NCBI GenBank assembly: GCA_030549495.1
Contig: JAUIRK010000305.1
Location: 62,001-126,000 of the forward strand
Length of the DNA: 64,000 bases
Direction: 5' to 3'
Source of the DNA: Nectonema munidae
Lineage: Eukaryota; Nematomorpha; Nectonematoida; Nectonematidae
Part shown: positions 56,701-60,952 of the stretch, piece by piece
Position numbering within the stretch: the stretch's first letter is position 1
How the letters are laid out: every line of letters starts with the position of its first letter
Translations under genes and position numbers: made by a program
The notes under the pieces: model-generated
The model's input: the letters and a program-made list of their open reading frames with translations, nothing else
The model's database searches: none
Told to the model about the DNA's origin: nothing

Positions 56701-58405
56701 AACTGAGGAGCGAATTGGAGGGCACGGACTCGCAGTTGTGTGATGGATACAGGGATGCCTGCTTGTCGACGCCTTAGAATCTCTTCTAAAAGCTTGGATT
56801 CCAACTCGGGGTATTTGGCTGAGTTACCACGGTTGATCATCTTGTACTTTGACATCTCTTCAAGGGTGGGTCTGTTTCTTTTCCATCTTCGGATGTTGGA
56901 TTCATCGATAGCAAAATGTCTGGCTGCAGCCCTGTTACCATGAAGGTCAGCATACTCAGCCATGGCAATCTTCTCCTTGACACAGTACTGGATTCTTCTT
57001 GTAGGAGGCATGTTGTTGGTAGAGCAGTAGATAAATTATGATATTGGTTAAATTGTGGAGGTTAATATAGCATAAATTAAAAGAAAGAAAATTAACAGGA
57101 TGTCACTTGATTACTTCGCACCAAATTGATACCACATTTTACACCAAATTGATACCACTTGATTATTTCACACCAGGTGCCACTTTAATTACTTCACACC
57201 AAATGTCACTCATATTGAGTATTTTATATTGTTTTCTAAATGTAATTGACTTGACATATGTAAGGTTTTTTTTACCTTGTATTTCGCTCAAAAGTCCGGG
57301 TGCGGCTTATAGACGATGAAATACGGTACTTGAATTCATTTTTGGCTTTTCTGTTCAAAAGAAGCACTACGCTCTAAGGACTGTTTATGAAAGTGTTTTC
57401 CCAAATTGTACTGTTATCTTTTTATCTAGCCGTTTCTCCATCCTAAAATTAATTTTTTTATTATCTAAAAGTGTTTTTCTTAAACTTTTCAAAAACACGA
57501 AAGTTTTATCACGTTTCAGAACAACTGAAAAGCGAATAATTAAATCTTTTTTGTCTAAAAACATTGAAAGAGTAATTTACTAATATCCGTTAAAATTTTA
57601 TTGGTGAGAAAAAATTTACAATAAATTGGGGTGTTCACTAATGGAGGTTTTACTGTGTTTGTAGAATTGCTAGAAATTAGCGTCATTAGTCACTGTTAGA
57701 CTTTTTTCAAAAATACAAACTCTGAAATATAGCGGAAATAGTGTCAAATTTTTTTACATGTCTCAATTAATGTGTGCACTAAAGTGGCCCTTATTTTTGT
57801 ACTTTAAAAACCTATCCCAATCCCTAACATTGTTTCTTTTTACAAAAGAATATACTAGACAAAATTTAGAAAGATTTTGACATATTTAAGACAAAACTTA
57901 AACAAATCAAAAATTTTGATTTTTTGGTAATTTTATTTGCTTTAATATTTTTTAAAATTATAATATGTATTATCAATGTTTCAAATTATTAAATAATGAA
58001 TGATGAAATAGAACAAGAATTTAAAACGTATCATTATTCAGATTATACAAACTATTTTTCATCAGATGAAAAGATTTATAGTGACAGAAAAAGTTAATAA
58101 TTCTTCGTAGGTCCACAAATTACAACAGAAATCAGTAAAACAAAATACTAGAAGTAAATTACATTTTTGTTATTTTTAATAGAGCCAATTGGAAAAATAA
58201 GGATGTCTTTCATGCTAACAAATTTTATTTTTACAAACTGTTGCCCCTCTCATTGCCCAAAAAGTTGAAATTCAGCAGGGCAAATTTACCTTTGTTGTTA
58301 TAAAATTGTAACTTTTATTGACAATTTTTTCAGGATTCAAAGAGGTTCCGGCTGAATATCATGAATGTCTTGCTCGAGCTCAGAAACTTCTGTGAATCTT
58401 CTTAA
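10298..58405 (+). CDS. CPT1: Carnitine O-palmitoyltransferase 1 (17 coding exons, 764 aa)
   Basis: CPT1 transfers long-chain acyl groups from CoA to carnitine on the outer mitochondrial membrane, the malonyl-CoA-controlled entry step of beta-oxidation. Exons are 10298-10438, 20325-20458, 26693-26855, 26927-27031, 28451-28588, 30745-30822, 33204-33314, 35379-35463, 35519-35633, 36445-36688, 38972-39132, 40382-40634, 51443-51577, 51820-52008, 52065-52142, 55004-55096 and 58334-58405. All introns are GT-AG and every phase agrees; human CPT1A has 773 aa. Visible features: the N terminus [12 protein letters not shown] keeps Glu3 and His5, which sense malonyl-CoA in mammals; membrane segments lie at about 61-75 and 96-114; the catalytic His469 sits in [10 protein letters not shown]; the CoA-contact motif GKGLIKK is at 551-556; WRLSTSQ (681-683) and GGGFGP are present. 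No stop or frameshift was seen, so the gene looks intact. The start follows from the conserved N terminus. The second exon is the most divergent and least certain. Confidence 0.95.
10439..11860. other. CPT1 intron 1, left part, nothing recognised
   Basis: AT-rich intron sequence between exon 1 and the Tigger element. Small open frames here have no family resemblance. Confidence 0.5.
12255..13350 (+). pseudogene. Tigger 1 transposase, part upstream of the piggyBac
   Basis: ATG at 12255 opens [20 protein letters not shown], the CENP-B/psq-type helix-turn-helix. The second, Tc5-type DNA-binding domain follows ([20 protein letters not shown]). The frame stops at 12731, but the DDE domain continues in other frames: [15 protein letters not shown] with the first Asp at about 12770, [15 protein letters not shown] with the second Asp at 13080-13120, and [16 protein letters not shown] with the third near 13180-13230. 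Several frame breaks make it inactive. The last coding third is separated by the piggyBac insertion. Confidence 0.9.
13739..16504 (+). pseudogene. piggyBac A transposase, copy 1 (two frameshifts)
   Basis: Begins [13 protein letters not shown] at 13739. A one-base excess near 13785 relative to copy 2 shifts the frame, and an acidic stretch follows ([16 protein letters not shown]). After a likely intron (14075-15184) come [17 protein letters not shown] and [13 protein letters not shown] with the first catalytic Asp. A one-base loss near 15571 shifts the frame again. From 15610 to the stop at 16504 it is open: [11 protein letters not shown] (second Asp), [14 protein letters not shown] (third Asp), and a C-terminal Cys-rich finger ([19 protein letters not shown]). 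All three catalytic Asp residues survive. The copy is not translatable as it stands but is otherwise well preserved. Confidence 0.92.
14075..15184 (+). other. Putative intron inside the piggyBac A transposase
   Basis: Coding similarity stops at SNYA and resumes at TSNPKHSNL. The left edge reads GC before GTAAGT and the right edge reads ACGTTTAG, and joining them keeps the frame. The 1,110-bp interval is AT-rich with a (CA)n-like tract at 14985-15065. An insertion at this point is the alternative. Copy 2 cannot decide because it is deleted across this point. Confidence 0.6.
16797..17013 (+). pseudogene. Tigger 1 transposase, C-terminal part after the piggyBac
   Basis: The Tigger frame resumes after the right TTAA with [15 protein letters not shown], followed by an acidic tail ([20 protein letters not shown]) that ends in a stop at 17013. 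The second Tigger has the same type of C terminus ([18 protein letters not shown]), which confirms the join across the insertion. Confidence 0.88.
17175..17599. other. CPT1 intron 1, AT-rich gap
   Basis: A hydrophobic 90-codon frame at 17301-17573 has no family resemblance and biased composition. Nothing else was recognised. Confidence 0.45.
17600..19720 (+). pseudogene. Penelope-like retroelement fragment (RT plus GIY-YIG)
   Basis: Degraded blocks occur in Penelope order. Near 18250-18390: [20 protein letters not shown] then GEKTYVDIG, the region before the RT. Near 18490-18700: [13 protein letters not shown] (the LPKTHK motif) and [18 protein letters not shown]. Near 18860-18940: [20 protein letters not shown], matching the FPMG..MS core of RT. 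Near 19490-19560: [15 protein letters not shown], the start of a GIY-YIG endonuclease domain (family: YKI.C..C...YIG.T). Frames change and stops occur between blocks. The YADD box was not located. The 5' limit is uncertain; the confident part is 18240-19720. Confidence 0.75.
19721..20324. other. CPT1 intron 1, right end, nothing recognised
   Basis: AT-rich, with short A/T runs and no coding signal apart from exon 2 at its right edge. Confidence 0.5.
20325..20458 (+). CDS. CPT1: CPT1 exon 2 (residues 48-92, first membrane segment)
   Basis: Acceptor CACTTTTAG, donor TTG before GTATAT; 134 bp, phase 0 in and phase 2 out, exactly what exons 1 and 3 need. It encodes [20 protein letters not shown], aligning with [20 protein letters not shown] of human CPT1, then a short hydrophobic stretch and [11 protein letters not shown]. 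Similarity is weak apart from the hydrophobic segment and the spacing. Length, phase and position carry the call. Confidence 0.8.
20688..20738. repeat. Short hairpin in CPT1 intron 2
   Basis: CAAGTAAAGATGAGCAC at 20688-20704 pairs with GTGCTTATCTTTACTTG at 20722-20738 (16 of 17 Watson-Crick, the other a G-T pair) around a 17-base loop. It may be a MITE relic or a transcribed hairpin. Confidence 0.6.
21278..23457 (-). mobile_element. piggyBac element B (2.2 kb, both ends present)
   Basis: Flanked by TTAA at 21274-21277 and 23458-23461. Outer ends read CCATGCAACGACCA (left) and CCCTAGAACGACCA (right, inverted). Inside each end lies a second AACGACCA followed by GGGTCAATTGACCC or its close variant, at 21311-21340 and 23245-23275. 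The palindrome GGGTCAATTGACCC also follows the outer right motif. The transposase runs on the - strand, opposite to CPT1, whose intron 2 it occupies. Its ends and protein differ from element A. Confidence 0.92.
21541..23085 (-). pseudogene. piggyBac B transposase (broken)
   Basis: Reading leftward: an N-terminal Ser/Asp-rich piece ([20 protein letters not shown]) from about 23080; then [20 protein letters not shown] and [14 protein letters not shown]; after a frame change, [31 protein letters not shown] with the first catalytic Asp; and [18 protein letters not shown] with the second. The third catalytic region, normally YNKTKGGVD, is missing: sequence jumps from FIKEEVDAS to [12 protein letters not shown] near 21895. 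The C terminus holds a Cys-rich finger ([12 protein letters not shown]). At least three frame changes plus the deletion make it inactive. Confidence 0.9.
23462..26692. other. CPT1 intron 2, right part, nothing recognised
   Basis: AT-rich, with a poly(T)/poly(A) tract at 24070-24115. Small frames near 23841, 24779, 25372 and 25587 have no family resemblance and no consistent splice borders. Confidence 0.5.
26693..26855 (+). CDS. CPT1: CPT1 exon 3 (residues 92-146, second membrane segment)
   Basis: Acceptor TTTTTTCAG, donor ATG before GTATGC. Encodes [20 protein letters not shown], the second membrane segment, then [11 protein letters not shown] and SSKVWM, matching the ..GWMFE....TKIWM region of the family. 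Confidence 0.93.
26927..27031 (+). CDS. CPT1: CPT1 exon 4 (residues 147-181)
   Basis: A 71-bp intron precedes it. Acceptor TATTTTAG, donor AAA before GTAAAT, phase 0. Encodes [18 protein letters not shown] and [15 protein letters not shown], matching the K.F.GR.PMLYSFQ.SLPRLPVP segment of CPT1. Confidence 0.93.
27225..27450 (+). mobile_element. SINE-like element with tRNA-type B box
   Basis: In CPT1 intron 4. The B-box match GGTTCGATTCC at about 27286 is preceded by tRNA-like sequence (GATGGGTAGACCCAATGG). A 3' body with GC content higher than the surroundings follows. No clean A box or target duplication was found, so the family is not assigned. Confidence 0.42.
27451..28450. other. CPT1 intron 4, right part, nothing recognised
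   Basis: AT-rich intron sequence with no coding signal. Confidence 0.5.
28451..28588 (+). CDS. CPT1: CPT1 exon 5 (residues 182-227)
   Basis: Acceptor CTTCGTTAG, donor TAT before GTAATA, phase 0. Encodes [14 protein letters not shown] and [18 protein letters not shown], the counterpart of YL.SVRPL and GP.LQ.YL.LKSWWATNY. Confidence 0.93.
28589..30080. other. CPT1 intron 5, mostly AT-rich with one GC-richer island
   Basis: Nothing recognised except a GC-richer island of about 200 bp at 29870-30070, open in one frame on both strands and directly upstream of the SINE-like element. It may be part of a composite repeat. Confidence 0.4.
30085..30230 (+). mobile_element. SINE-like element with tRNA-type A and B boxes
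   Basis: TGGTTAGATACTGG at about 30094 is A-box-like, and GGGTTCGATCC at about 30128 fits the B box at a normal distance. A non-tRNA body follows (CAGTGAAAACACCCCACTG near 30200). Acceptor-stem pairing is poor, so this is not a functional tRNA gene. Confidence 0.48.
30745..30822 (+). CDS. CPT1: CPT1 exon 6 (residues 228-253)
   Basis: Acceptor TTTTTTAG, donor TTA before GTAATT, phase 0. Encodes [18 protein letters not shown] then INSNFYTL, the most recognisable CPT1 signature (VSDWWEEYIYLRGR.PLMVNSNYY). Confidence 0.95.
31512..31788. mobile_element. Self-complementary hairpin MITE, about 270 bp
   Basis: In CPT1 intron 6. The left end GAGGAATATAATTGGATA, followed by GACAAATCTTTATTAAAAAG and AATGTTTC, is repeated inverted at the right end (31731-31778). 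The inner parts pair too: AACTTAAGTCAAGCAGAAA near 31590 with TTTTGCTTGACTTAA near 31695. Almost the whole element can fold on itself. There is no coding capacity. Confidence 0.75.
31789..33203. other. CPT1 intron 6, right part, with a short direct repeat
   Basis: AT-rich. GATTATTTTACTCCAAAATG or a close variant occurs twice near 32315 and 32355, about 45 bp apart, each followed by TT(G/A)TCAAATTTAAAA. Nothing else was recognised apart from a weak B-box-like ATTTGATTCC near 33030. Confidence 0.5.
33204..33314 (+). CDS. CPT1: CPT1 exon 7 (residues 254-290)
   Basis: Acceptor TTCGCCAG, donor CCA before GTAATA, phase 0. Encodes [18 protein letters not shown], matching T.IQAARAGNAIHAI..YR, and ends LPP just before the VPLCS block of exon 8. 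Confidence 0.92.
33570..34190 (-). pseudogene. 3' tail of a LINE open reading frame
   Basis: A GC-richer block in CPT1 intron 7. The - strand reads a Cys-rich finger ([17 protein letters not shown], then FLCGRC), then [18 protein letters not shown] and LEIKGKT. After a frame change come [20 protein letters not shown] and [20 protein letters not shown]. This matches the region after reverse transcriptase in RTE/CR1-like LINEs, whose family text runs CTICK.WVHK.C.G, KFCYLGD, KGK.Y, EMRML..MCG, RPRK.W.E....D. The RT core is absent, so it is a 5'-truncated copy with at least one frame break. Confidence 0.78.
34191..35378. other. CPT1 intron 7, right part
   Basis: AT-rich with a trinucleotide tract, (ATC)n then (ATT)n, at 34982-35020. 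Nothing else was recognised. Confidence 0.5.
35379..35463 (+). CDS. CPT1: CPT1 exon 8 (residues 291-319)
   Basis: Acceptor TTTCTTAG, donor GTCG before GTGAGT, phase 1. Encodes [19 protein letters not shown], almost identical to the family. The following intron is only 55 bp. Confidence 0.96.
35519..35633 (+). CDS. CPT1: CPT1 exon 9 (residues 319-357)
   Basis: Acceptor TTCTTTAG, donor GAAAG before GTTTCT, phase 2. Encodes [20 protein letters not shown] and KVYAYHQG. The donor is weak, but the next exon restores Arg and the frame. Confidence 0.93.
36261..36364. mobile_element. piggyBac-type MITE, 104 bp including both TTAA
   Basis: In CPT1 intron 9. The left end reads TTAACAGGTTATCGACCACA and the right end, inverted, TTAACCCGTTAACGACCACA. 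Both outer TTAA tetramers are intact. A second, decayed copy is at 5998-6106. The CGACCA word at a similar offset resembles the AACGACCA ends of piggyBac B, so mobilisation by a B-like transposase is plausible (inference). Confidence 0.75.
36445..36688 (+). CDS. CPT1: CPT1 exon 10 (residues 357-438)
   Basis: Acceptor CTATTTAG, donor CAT before GTAAGT. Encodes QINFVLSS, then [19 protein letters not shown] and [16 protein letters not shown], all family landmarks. Confidence 0.96.
36689..38971. other. CPT1 intron 10, nothing recognised
   Basis: A 2.3-kb AT-rich intron without repeats or coding signal that I can support. Confidence 0.5.
38972..39132 (+). CDS. CPT1: CPT1 exon 11 (residues 439-492, catalytic His)
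   Basis: Acceptor GATTTTAG, donor ACTGG before GTAAGC, phase 2. Encodes [14 protein letters not shown] and [13 protein letters not shown]. His469 corresponds to the general-base His473 of human CPT1A. Confidence 0.96.
39133..40381. other. CPT1 intron 11, nothing recognised
   Basis: AT-rich with a short (TA)n tract near 40117-40132. Confidence 0.5.
40382..40634 (+). CDS. CPT1: CPT1 exon 12 (residues 492-576)
   Basis: Acceptor AATATTTAG, donor AAA before GTATCA. Encodes [13 protein letters not shown], then [20 protein letters not shown], the CoA-binding GKG..KK motif and the SPDAF.Q.ALQLA helix. It is followed by the 10.8-kb repeat-filled intron 12. Confidence 0.96.
40635..41358. other. CPT1 intron 12, left part
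   Basis: AT-rich. GGTCTCTCGCTTCGCTCG with the following AGACC (41305-41327) forms a small GC-rich hairpin just before the 36-bp array. Nothing else was recognised. Confidence 0.45.
41359..43158. repeat. 36-bp minisatellite, about 45 copies
   Basis: The consensus unit contains GTGATTCTAGGTCCAGTTAA followed by AGATCATTGGTACCGC, 36 bp together. Three unit types alternate, differing in the middle: GGACGTGTGACAGATC, GGTCCTGTGAAAGATC and GGTCCAGTTAAAGATC. A few units are truncated. Each unit contains the short palindromes GATC and GGTACC, and often CCTAGG. Because 36 is a multiple of 3, stop-free frames of about 80 codons arise (repeating [12 protein letters not shown]). They lie in an intron and I do not treat them as proteins. 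The array is interrupted at 42832-42978. Confidence 0.95.
42832..42978. repeat. AT-rich interruption of the 36-bp array, duplicated from its edge
   Basis: About 147 bp starting GTAATAGAGTTTA, nearly identical to the flank immediately after the array (43159-43272) but with an internal duplication of about 33 bp (CTATTATTGAAAAATAAAAT). The array resumes at 42979. Confidence 0.85.
43159..43275. repeat. Right flank of the array, the copy matching 42832-42978
   Basis: Begins GTAATAGAGTTTAGAAAAAT and follows the last 36-bp unit. It pairs with the interruption inside the array, so array end plus flank were duplicated together. Confidence 0.85.
43276..44039. other. CPT1 intron 12, AT-rich gap
   Basis: Very AT-rich with homopolymer runs. 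Nothing recognised. Confidence 0.45.
44040..45000. repeat. Tandem repeat of about 330 bp, three copies
   Basis: Units align at 44065, 44397 and 44725, each with CACC(A/G)TAGT(A/G)TGTTTAAAT, then CATTTTACACGCTAAAATAT about 80 bp later, then AATGTAGGTAAAAGG(A/G)TG. Extremely AT-rich and non-coding. Confidence 0.85.
45001..45540. other. AT-rich sequence with a GC-richer island
   Basis: A short island at 45350-45440 (CTCGGGCGATTGCGGAG) stands out in AT-rich surroundings, just left of the palindrome. Function unknown. Confidence 0.4.
45541..47667 (+). repeat. Left arm of the palindrome
   Basis: Includes two units of about 345 bp (starting near 46108 and 46457 at TATACTCTTTGTGG) and two units of about 262 bp (starting near 46800 and 47062 at GATAATCGTAGTCTAC). 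The right arm has only one of the latter. Confidence 0.85.
48101..48270. repeat. 28-bp minisatellite in the palindrome centre, about 6 units
   Basis: The unit is GATTCATCTCCAACCTGTAT followed by ACTACGAT. Two further partial units lie at 48369-48416. Confidence 0.85.
48906..51000 (-). repeat. Right arm of the palindrome
   Basis: Inverted copy of the left arm. It carries about 220 bp absent from the left (49215-49435) and an expanded (TAG)n tract at 50707-50743, which in the left arm is a mixed AAT/ACT tract. Confidence 0.85.
50707..50743. repeat. (TAG)n microsatellite
   Basis: About 12 uninterrupted TAG triplets inside the right palindrome arm. Confidence 0.95.
51001..51442. other. CPT1 intron 12, right end
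   Basis: AT-rich sequence ending in the exon 13 acceptor. Nothing recognised. Confidence 0.5.
51443..51577 (+). CDS. CPT1: CPT1 exon 13 (residues 577-621)
   Basis: Acceptor TTACCCCAG, donor TCT before GTAACT, phase 0. Encodes [20 protein letters not shown] then SCTKES, a near-invariant carnitine acyltransferase block. Confidence 0.96.
51820..52008 (+). CDS. CPT1: CPT1 exon 14 (residues 622-684)
   Basis: Acceptor TATTGGCAG, donor CAA before GTTTGC, phase 0. Encodes [20 protein letters not shown] and KWRLSTSQ. The Ser-Thr-Ser at 681-683 belongs to the carnitine site. Confidence 0.95.
52065..52142 (+). CDS. CPT1: CPT1 exon 15 (residues 685-710)
   Basis: A 56-bp intron precedes it. Acceptor TTGCCTTAG, donor CCT before GTAACT, phase 0. 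Encodes [14 protein letters not shown] and SGGGFGP. Confidence 0.95.
52390..54960 (-). pseudogene. LINE retrotransposon (Jockey/CR1-like), endonuclease plus RT
   Basis: Fills CPT1 intron 15 on the strand opposite the gene. Reading leftward: KILQINI near 54880, the start of an apurinic-type endonuclease; [21 protein letters not shown] near 54470; and [12 protein letters not shown] text near 54270. The RT follows: [16 protein letters not shown] (fingers motif with Asp) and [20 protein letters not shown] at 53290-53500, then a disturbed LFT..DDIT where the YADD box should be. Last come [18 protein letters not shown] near 53000 and [20 protein letters not shown] near 52620-52670, typical of Jockey-like C termini. 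There are many stops and frame changes. It is 5'-truncated at the start of the endonuclease, with no clear poly(A) tail. Strand composition is strongly T/G-rich on the + strand. Confidence 0.85.
55004..55096 (+). CDS. CPT1: CPT1 exon 16 (residues 711-741)
   Basis: Acceptor ACTTTTTAG, donor ACG before GTTCTC, phase 0. Encodes [16 protein letters not shown] then [13 protein letters not shown], matching [10 protein letters not shown] and [10 protein letters not shown]. Confidence 0.95.
55097..55508. other. CPT1 intron 16, left part
   Basis: AT-rich, nothing recognised. Confidence 0.5.
55511..57326 (-). mobile_element. Tigger/pogo DNA transposon 2
   Basis: Left end CCGTATTTCATCGTCTATAA, right end its inverse, each next to a TA duplication (55509-55510 and 57327-57328). 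It is 1,816 bp, full length for the family. The transposase runs on the - strand, opposite to CPT1, in intron 16. Its ends share CCGTATTTC, TATA and CGCAC at the same positions as Tigger 1, so the two are related subfamilies. Confidence 0.95.
55708..57011 (-). pseudogene. Tigger 2 transposase (near-complete, frameshifted)
   Basis: ATG at 57011 opens [20 protein letters not shown], the first helix-turn-helix, then [20 protein letters not shown], the second DNA-binding domain. The first catalytic Asp lies in [16 protein letters not shown] frame change near 56420-56450 leads into [20 protein letters not shown] and [16 protein letters not shown], with the second Asp. Another near 56080-56100 hides [11 protein letters not shown], with the third Asp, in a different frame. 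The acidic C terminus ends [11 protein letters not shown] at 55708. Two clear frameshifts were seen; otherwise it is well preserved and younger-looking than Tigger 1. Confidence 0.93.
57329..58333. other. CPT1 intron 16, right part, nothing recognised
   Basis: AT-rich up to the exon 17 acceptor. Confidence 0.5.
58334..58405 (+). CDS. CPT1: CPT1 exon 17 (residues 742-764 and stop)
   Basis: Acceptor TTTTTTCAG, phase 0. Encodes [19 protein letters not shown] then CESS and TAA, matching the ..RF...I..AL.DI..LF C terminus of the family. Confidence 0.92.
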   Translation, partial: DSKRFRLNIMNVLLELRNFCESS

Positions 58406-58704
58406 AACTATCAACATTAATGCATAATTTTTAGTATTTTCTCAGTATTGTTCCTTCCTTGCACGTAAAGTATTGTGCATTTTAATTCGACAACAATGCA
58501 ATCATATGTAGTGTGCATAAATTTATCAATTTTCTTTTATTCTGCGTATATTTTAAACACATTTTTACATCACCATCTAATTATGTCTTAAATATTTTCT
58601 TTAGAATCAAAAGCTTTACTTTTCAATATATTTTTACTACCTTTGTTTACATATCAACTTTAAATGAAAAAATCATATAACTAGAGTATAATTTTATACA
58701 ATTT

Positions 58705-58710
58705 AATAAA
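58705..58710 (+). promoter_or_regulatory. Candidate CPT1 polyadenylation signal
   Basis: AATAAA, about 300 bp after the CPT1 stop codon and the nearest canonical hexamer downstream. In such AT-rich DNA chance matches are common, so this is tentative. Confidence 0.35.
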
Positions 58711-59764
58711 GCATAGTATAATTTTTAATATATAAAATTTTTGAAAGTTATTCATTAAATTTATCTTTTAATTCCTAGCTTTAAACCTATTTCAGTTTAC
58801 ACCATTTTTGAAGATTGTAAACTCTAATCTCGAAGTTTCATTGAAGGCTGACAGGAGAGAAATTTATGTTTTGCTTTTACCACTATTAGATTATGCTAAT
58901 CTCTTAATTTTAAGGCAAAATTTCTAGTTATATCTGATTAGAATGAAAACGTTAAATACTTTAACACTAAGATATATTACGCGTTAAAAAAATATCTTTA
59001 GAAATCCAAGCTTAGCCATAAAAAAGTAAACAATTTTTAAAAGAATAGGCGTCATAGTCATAAATGAAAGAAAACTCTTAAAATTTGCTATTGCATCTGA
59101 TGCAAATGAATAATGATGCGTAATCTGCATTTACGTTTTTTAAAAACATTTATCAAAGCGCCGTATTTTATTTAACTTTTTTTTCCAATAACTGGAAGTG
59201 AAAAGATAAGATGAAAAATTAATCAAGTCTTGTAGAGAAGAAACTTTTATTTAATTTAAAATTAGACAGTAAAAAGATTCTTATTGTAGAATCATTTTTT
59301 AAATTTTTATCAGAGGATTTAATTCAAAAAAAGGATTTAAAATCAAGTAATTATTTTATTAATCAAGGTAATATTGCAAAAATAATAGAACTATAAAATC
59401 TTGCCAAACGTAGAATAGAGTTGAAGGAAAATGAAAACTTTATTGTGAAAAATTAAACGAGTATAGGTTATTTACAAGCTTTCTTCCATGCCAAAAATTC
59501 TAAAAAAAAAAATTAAAACAGAAATATTCACAAATTTTGATTTTTGAAGATCCTTTATATCAATTAGCAAAAAGTGCTTGTGAAGGATAAAACAAATAAA
59601 TTAAGCCGATTAGACCACTAATACTACTAAAACATTTTTCGTTAAATTTTGCAAACAACGATAGATATAAATGAAACTATTAGAAACAATAGTATAAGGA
59701 CCAACAATGAGGAATGAAAGATATTACAAAGAATGGATTATATTTTTATGCAATCTCAAAGGTA
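58711..59764. other. AT-rich 3' flank, nothing recognised
   Basis: AT-rich with no coding signal. Confidence 0.5.
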
Positions 59765-59865
59765 CCTACCTTAGAGAGTTTTCATAGAGCAAAGGAGCTT
59801 AGATGCTGGATCGAACCCAAAACCTTGTACTAGCCGAACTAGCTTGCGCAGTAATAAATAGATAA
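59765..59865 (-). mobile_element. SINE-like head with tRNA-type boxes
   Basis: On the - strand, GCGCAAGCTAGTTCGGCTAG is followed by GGGTTCGATCCAGCATC, A- and B-box-like at tRNA spacing. It resembles the head at 30085-30230 in the B-box area. The 3' body is not delimited. Confidence 0.42.
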
Positions 59866-60383
59866 TACAGTGAAACCTCGGAATTTCCGTCACCCTCAAG
59901 ATCTGTCGGGGTTTTTCCTTTATAACCGTGTACCGCAACATCCGTCTTTTGATTTTGAGATCCAAAAGCCATATTTTCTTTAAATAATGCTTCAATAATT
60001 TGCCAAGTTAGTTACGAAATATTTGCATTACTTGTGATATATATATATATATTCCGCTTTGCAAATAGGAAGCGTACATAAGATAAAGTTGTTAGTTGAA
60101 GTCTACATTCTCACCACTATACATGAGTACATTGCACTTTCTTACTTCCTATGCAAGAAATGAAAAATATTATTTTGTTGTGACACCGTTAGTAGTAGTG
60201 TTTCTTTCTCGTATCTAAATAAAGTAATTAAGTGAGCCGAGAAAATTTTTTTTCCCGGGAAAACAGAAAATTGCCAAAGTATTTCAATTTACAAAAAATA
60301 TGGTGTTAACCTCAATACATAATTTTAATTCGATTTATGTTTTAAAAATATAAAATTTTTTGTAAGTTAAGTTGTTTTTTTAG

Positions 60384-60590
60384 ATTTCGAACAAACAAAG
60401 ATTTTCTTATAATCAAAAGTGTAATACTTTTGTTTTTAAACTTTTCTGTTAAAAACTTAATTTAAAGACAAAATTGCATCTTAATTTTAATCTTACTTTA
60501 TTTTGGATGTTTTTTTAGATTTCGAACAAACAAAGATTTTCTTATAATCAAAAGTGTAATACTTTTGTTTTTAAACTTTTATGTTTAAGT
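60384..60590. repeat. Direct repeat pair, about 67 bp, 135 bp apart
   Basis: AGATTTCGAACAAACAAAGA plus the following 47 bp (to TTTTTAAACTTTT) occurs at 60384 and again at 60519, nearly unchanged. Confidence 0.85.
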
Positions 60591-60684
60591 ATGGTTTTTT
60601 GAAAAATAAAGCTCTCAAAAAGTCTTAGGTTTTACTGGTAATGAATCAAGTTTTTTGCCTTAAACCTAGTGACGGGCTATTTTC

Positions 60685-60952
60685 ATTTTCACAACTTTGT
60701 TTCACACTTATAAGTATTTTGAGATCCAAATGCAAAAATAATCTATAAATGAAATTGGCATTGTTGGTTTGATATGAAAATGTGTATATTTCATGTAAAA
60801 TTTGAATGAATGTTCTTGATGACAGATTTTACATATAAACCGCAACTTTGTTTCACACTTATAAGTATTTTGAAATCCAAATGCAAAAACAATCCATAAA
60901 TGAAATTGGCATTGTTGATTTGATATGAAAATGTGTATATTTCATGTAAAAT
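60685..60952. repeat. Tandem duplication, about 110 bp, immediately upstream of the hAT frame
   Basis: CAACTTTGTTTCACACTTAT followed by AAGTATTTTGA(G/A)ATCCAAAT and about 80 more bases occurs near 60690 and again near 60842. The second copy runs directly into the ATG at 60953, so it may be the hAT element's own subterminal sequence. Confidence 0.8.

Noticed and set aside
59868-59945. Mariner- or Tigger-type terminal repeat near CAGTGAAACCTCGG
   Set aside because: The opposite end and a TA duplication could not be found, so no element is claimed.
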